A stretch of 64,000 nt of DNA from Phycisphaerae bacterium (GTDB taxonomy: Bacteria; Planctomycetota; Phycisphaerae; UBA1845): the NCBI GenBank assembly GCA_029260115.1, contig JAJDDW010000114.1:1-64000 (forward strand), given 5' to 3'. Position numbers and translations under genes: made by a program. Below the pieces are notes generated by a model. The model did no database searches. It was not told the origin of the DNA and saw only the letters and a program-made list of their open reading frames with translations. Positions 63,323-64,000 of the stretch are shown piece after piece (position 1 is the stretch's first letter; the number at the start of each line of letters is the position of its first letter).

Positions 63323-63943
63323 TTATTTTCCGTCAATCTGGAGAAACTCGACCATATACTGGTCATACGCTTCCTGCCCAGTCGGAGAACTCAAGGAAAG
63401 GCCTAGCTCATTGATGACCTTAGTCCCCATCGGAATCCATTCTTGCCAGCAGCCTTGGCAAATATTGTCCGCCAGGGTGACACCCAACGCGCCCTTGAAA
63501 GGAGGCTTTTCGAGTTGTTGGTCAGGCCGGCCACACCGTGCGCAAGAGAAGCCCTCTTTAGAAGAGCCGTTACCAGATGACACCGCCTTGGGTGCAGTGT
63601 CTTGGGCAATTTCAGGAACAGCAGCCCCCCAGTCGCGCAGCAGTTTGATCATCGAATCCCGAGGCATGACATCGCCTTGCTTATCGGCAACCGCAACGCC
63701 TTTAGTAACGACTTCCACGGCTTTATCTTTTTGCTCAGCCCCGGCTGCGGCCTCACCAAAAAGCTGATAGGCTTTGCTCATGGTAGGCTTGAGTTGTATG
63801 ACGCGATCTAACGAAACCATCGCCTCCGCAAATTGACCGGCTTCCAATAGCGCCTTGCCCAGACTAAAGTGCCCGAGTTCATTGTTAGGGTCTGCCTCTG
63901 CCATTTGTTTGAATTGTTGTATCCGCGGGTCTACGCTCATCAT
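63323..63943 (-). CDS. TPR protein fused to YggX-like Fe(2+)-trafficking domain
   Basis: The 206-residue protein starts at ATG 63943, with AGGAAAG upstream. The N-terminal half (residues 1-90) holds two or three TPR units (NELGHFSLGKALLEAGQFAE and AMVSLDRVIQLKPTMSKAYQ). From 132 to 203, FSCARCGRPDQQLEKPPF and GVTLADNICQGCWQEWI align with the whole of YggX (PF04362), including its early Cys (here C134), ICxxxWxEW and the helix ending in YMVEFL. YggX proteins affect iron and iron-sulfur repair under oxidative stress. Extra CxxC pairs (C134/C137, C162/C165) could bind zinc or iron. The exact role of this fusion is unknown. Confidence 0.82.
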   Translation of the reverse strand: MMSVDPRIQQFKQMAEADPNNELGHFSLGKALLEAGQFAEAMVSLDRVIQLKPTMSKAYQLFGEAAAGAEQKDKAVEVVTKGVAVADKQGDVMPRDSMIKLLRDWGAAVPEIAQDTAPKAVSSGNGSSKEGFSCARCGRPDQQLEKPPFKGALGVTLADNICQGCWQEWIPMGTKVINELGLSLSSPTGQEAYDQYMVEFLQIDGK

Positions 63944-64000
63944 TCGCTCACTTTCCTAGCTACCAAAAATTACCTCAAGCTCCGTTAGGGATTGTACTTC

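Noticed and set aside
1..64000. Possible CRISPR array, prophage or insertion sequence
   Set aside because: No regular short direct repeats with spacers, and no transposase, integrase or phage structural motifs, were seen on either strand.

Overview
The window reads as a chromosomal segment of a free-living Gram-negative bacterium, most likely a member of the Planctomycetota. I base this on gene content only: many secreted PQQ-type beta-propeller proteins, dockerin-like calcium-binding tails on secreted proteins, an exosortase H module, a TPR/FHA style of small proteins, a bacterial tryptophan-to-kynurenine operon, and a short GC-rich dispersed repeat. No rRNA is present, so the lineage is an inference. 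No prophage, transposase or CRISPR array was found, and codon and base usage look fairly even.

Left part (1-13 kb). A partial ispE runs off the left edge. It is followed by small hypothetical genes, a GNAT acetyltransferase, a radical SAM protein, a DUF4920-type lipoprotein, a retropepsin-like protease whose signal peptide lies upstream of the first usable start codon, a winged-helix regulator, tRNA-Leu(CAG), a MarR regulator and a DUF1579-like protein. Next comes a cytochrome b fused to a diheme cytochrome c, in which the ligand pair for one of the two b hemes appears to be missing.

13-21 kb. A protein ending in a VPTVSEWG sorting signal is followed by exosortase H and its membrane partner, forming a compact sorting module. 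A LuxR-type regulator and a truncated apolipoprotein N-acyltransferase-like membrane protein lie upstream of it. Downstream are a dockerin-tailed secreted protein, a degenerate receiver protein, a BtuF-like protein without a signal peptide, and glnS.

21.5-39.5 kb. This is an almost continuous minus-strand block. Its core is a set of enzymes that together look like an uncharacterised pathway. A PaaK-like ligase, a LuxE-like adenylating enzyme, a LuxC/ALDH-like reductase and an iron alcohol dehydrogenase could reduce a carboxylic acid to an alcohol. A five-gene run with 4-base start/stop overlaps encodes a HemW-like radical SAM enzyme, a chorismate-lyase-like protein, a halogenase-like flavoenzyme, a DUF3311 protein and a sodium:solute symporter. 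A hot-dog thioesterase and two pairs of PQQ-propeller proteins flank them. The simplest reading is modification of a chorismate-derived benzoate, but the product is unknown.

39.7-52 kb. A glycosyltransferase is followed by a LolD-like ATPase and a large FtsX-type permease. After these come a pseudo-receiver, glutamate dehydrogenase, a MORN-like lipoprotein and a large thermolysin-family metalloprotease with a dockerin-like tail.

53-64 kb. Five kynurenine-pathway genes (3-hydroxyanthranilate dioxygenase, ACMSD, kynureninase, kynurenine 3-monooxygenase, tryptophan 2,3-dioxygenase) lie on the plus strand without a formamidase. They are followed by an FG-GAP/ASPIC protein, urocanate hydratase, a double-FHA protein, and a TPR protein fused to a YggX-like iron-trafficking domain.
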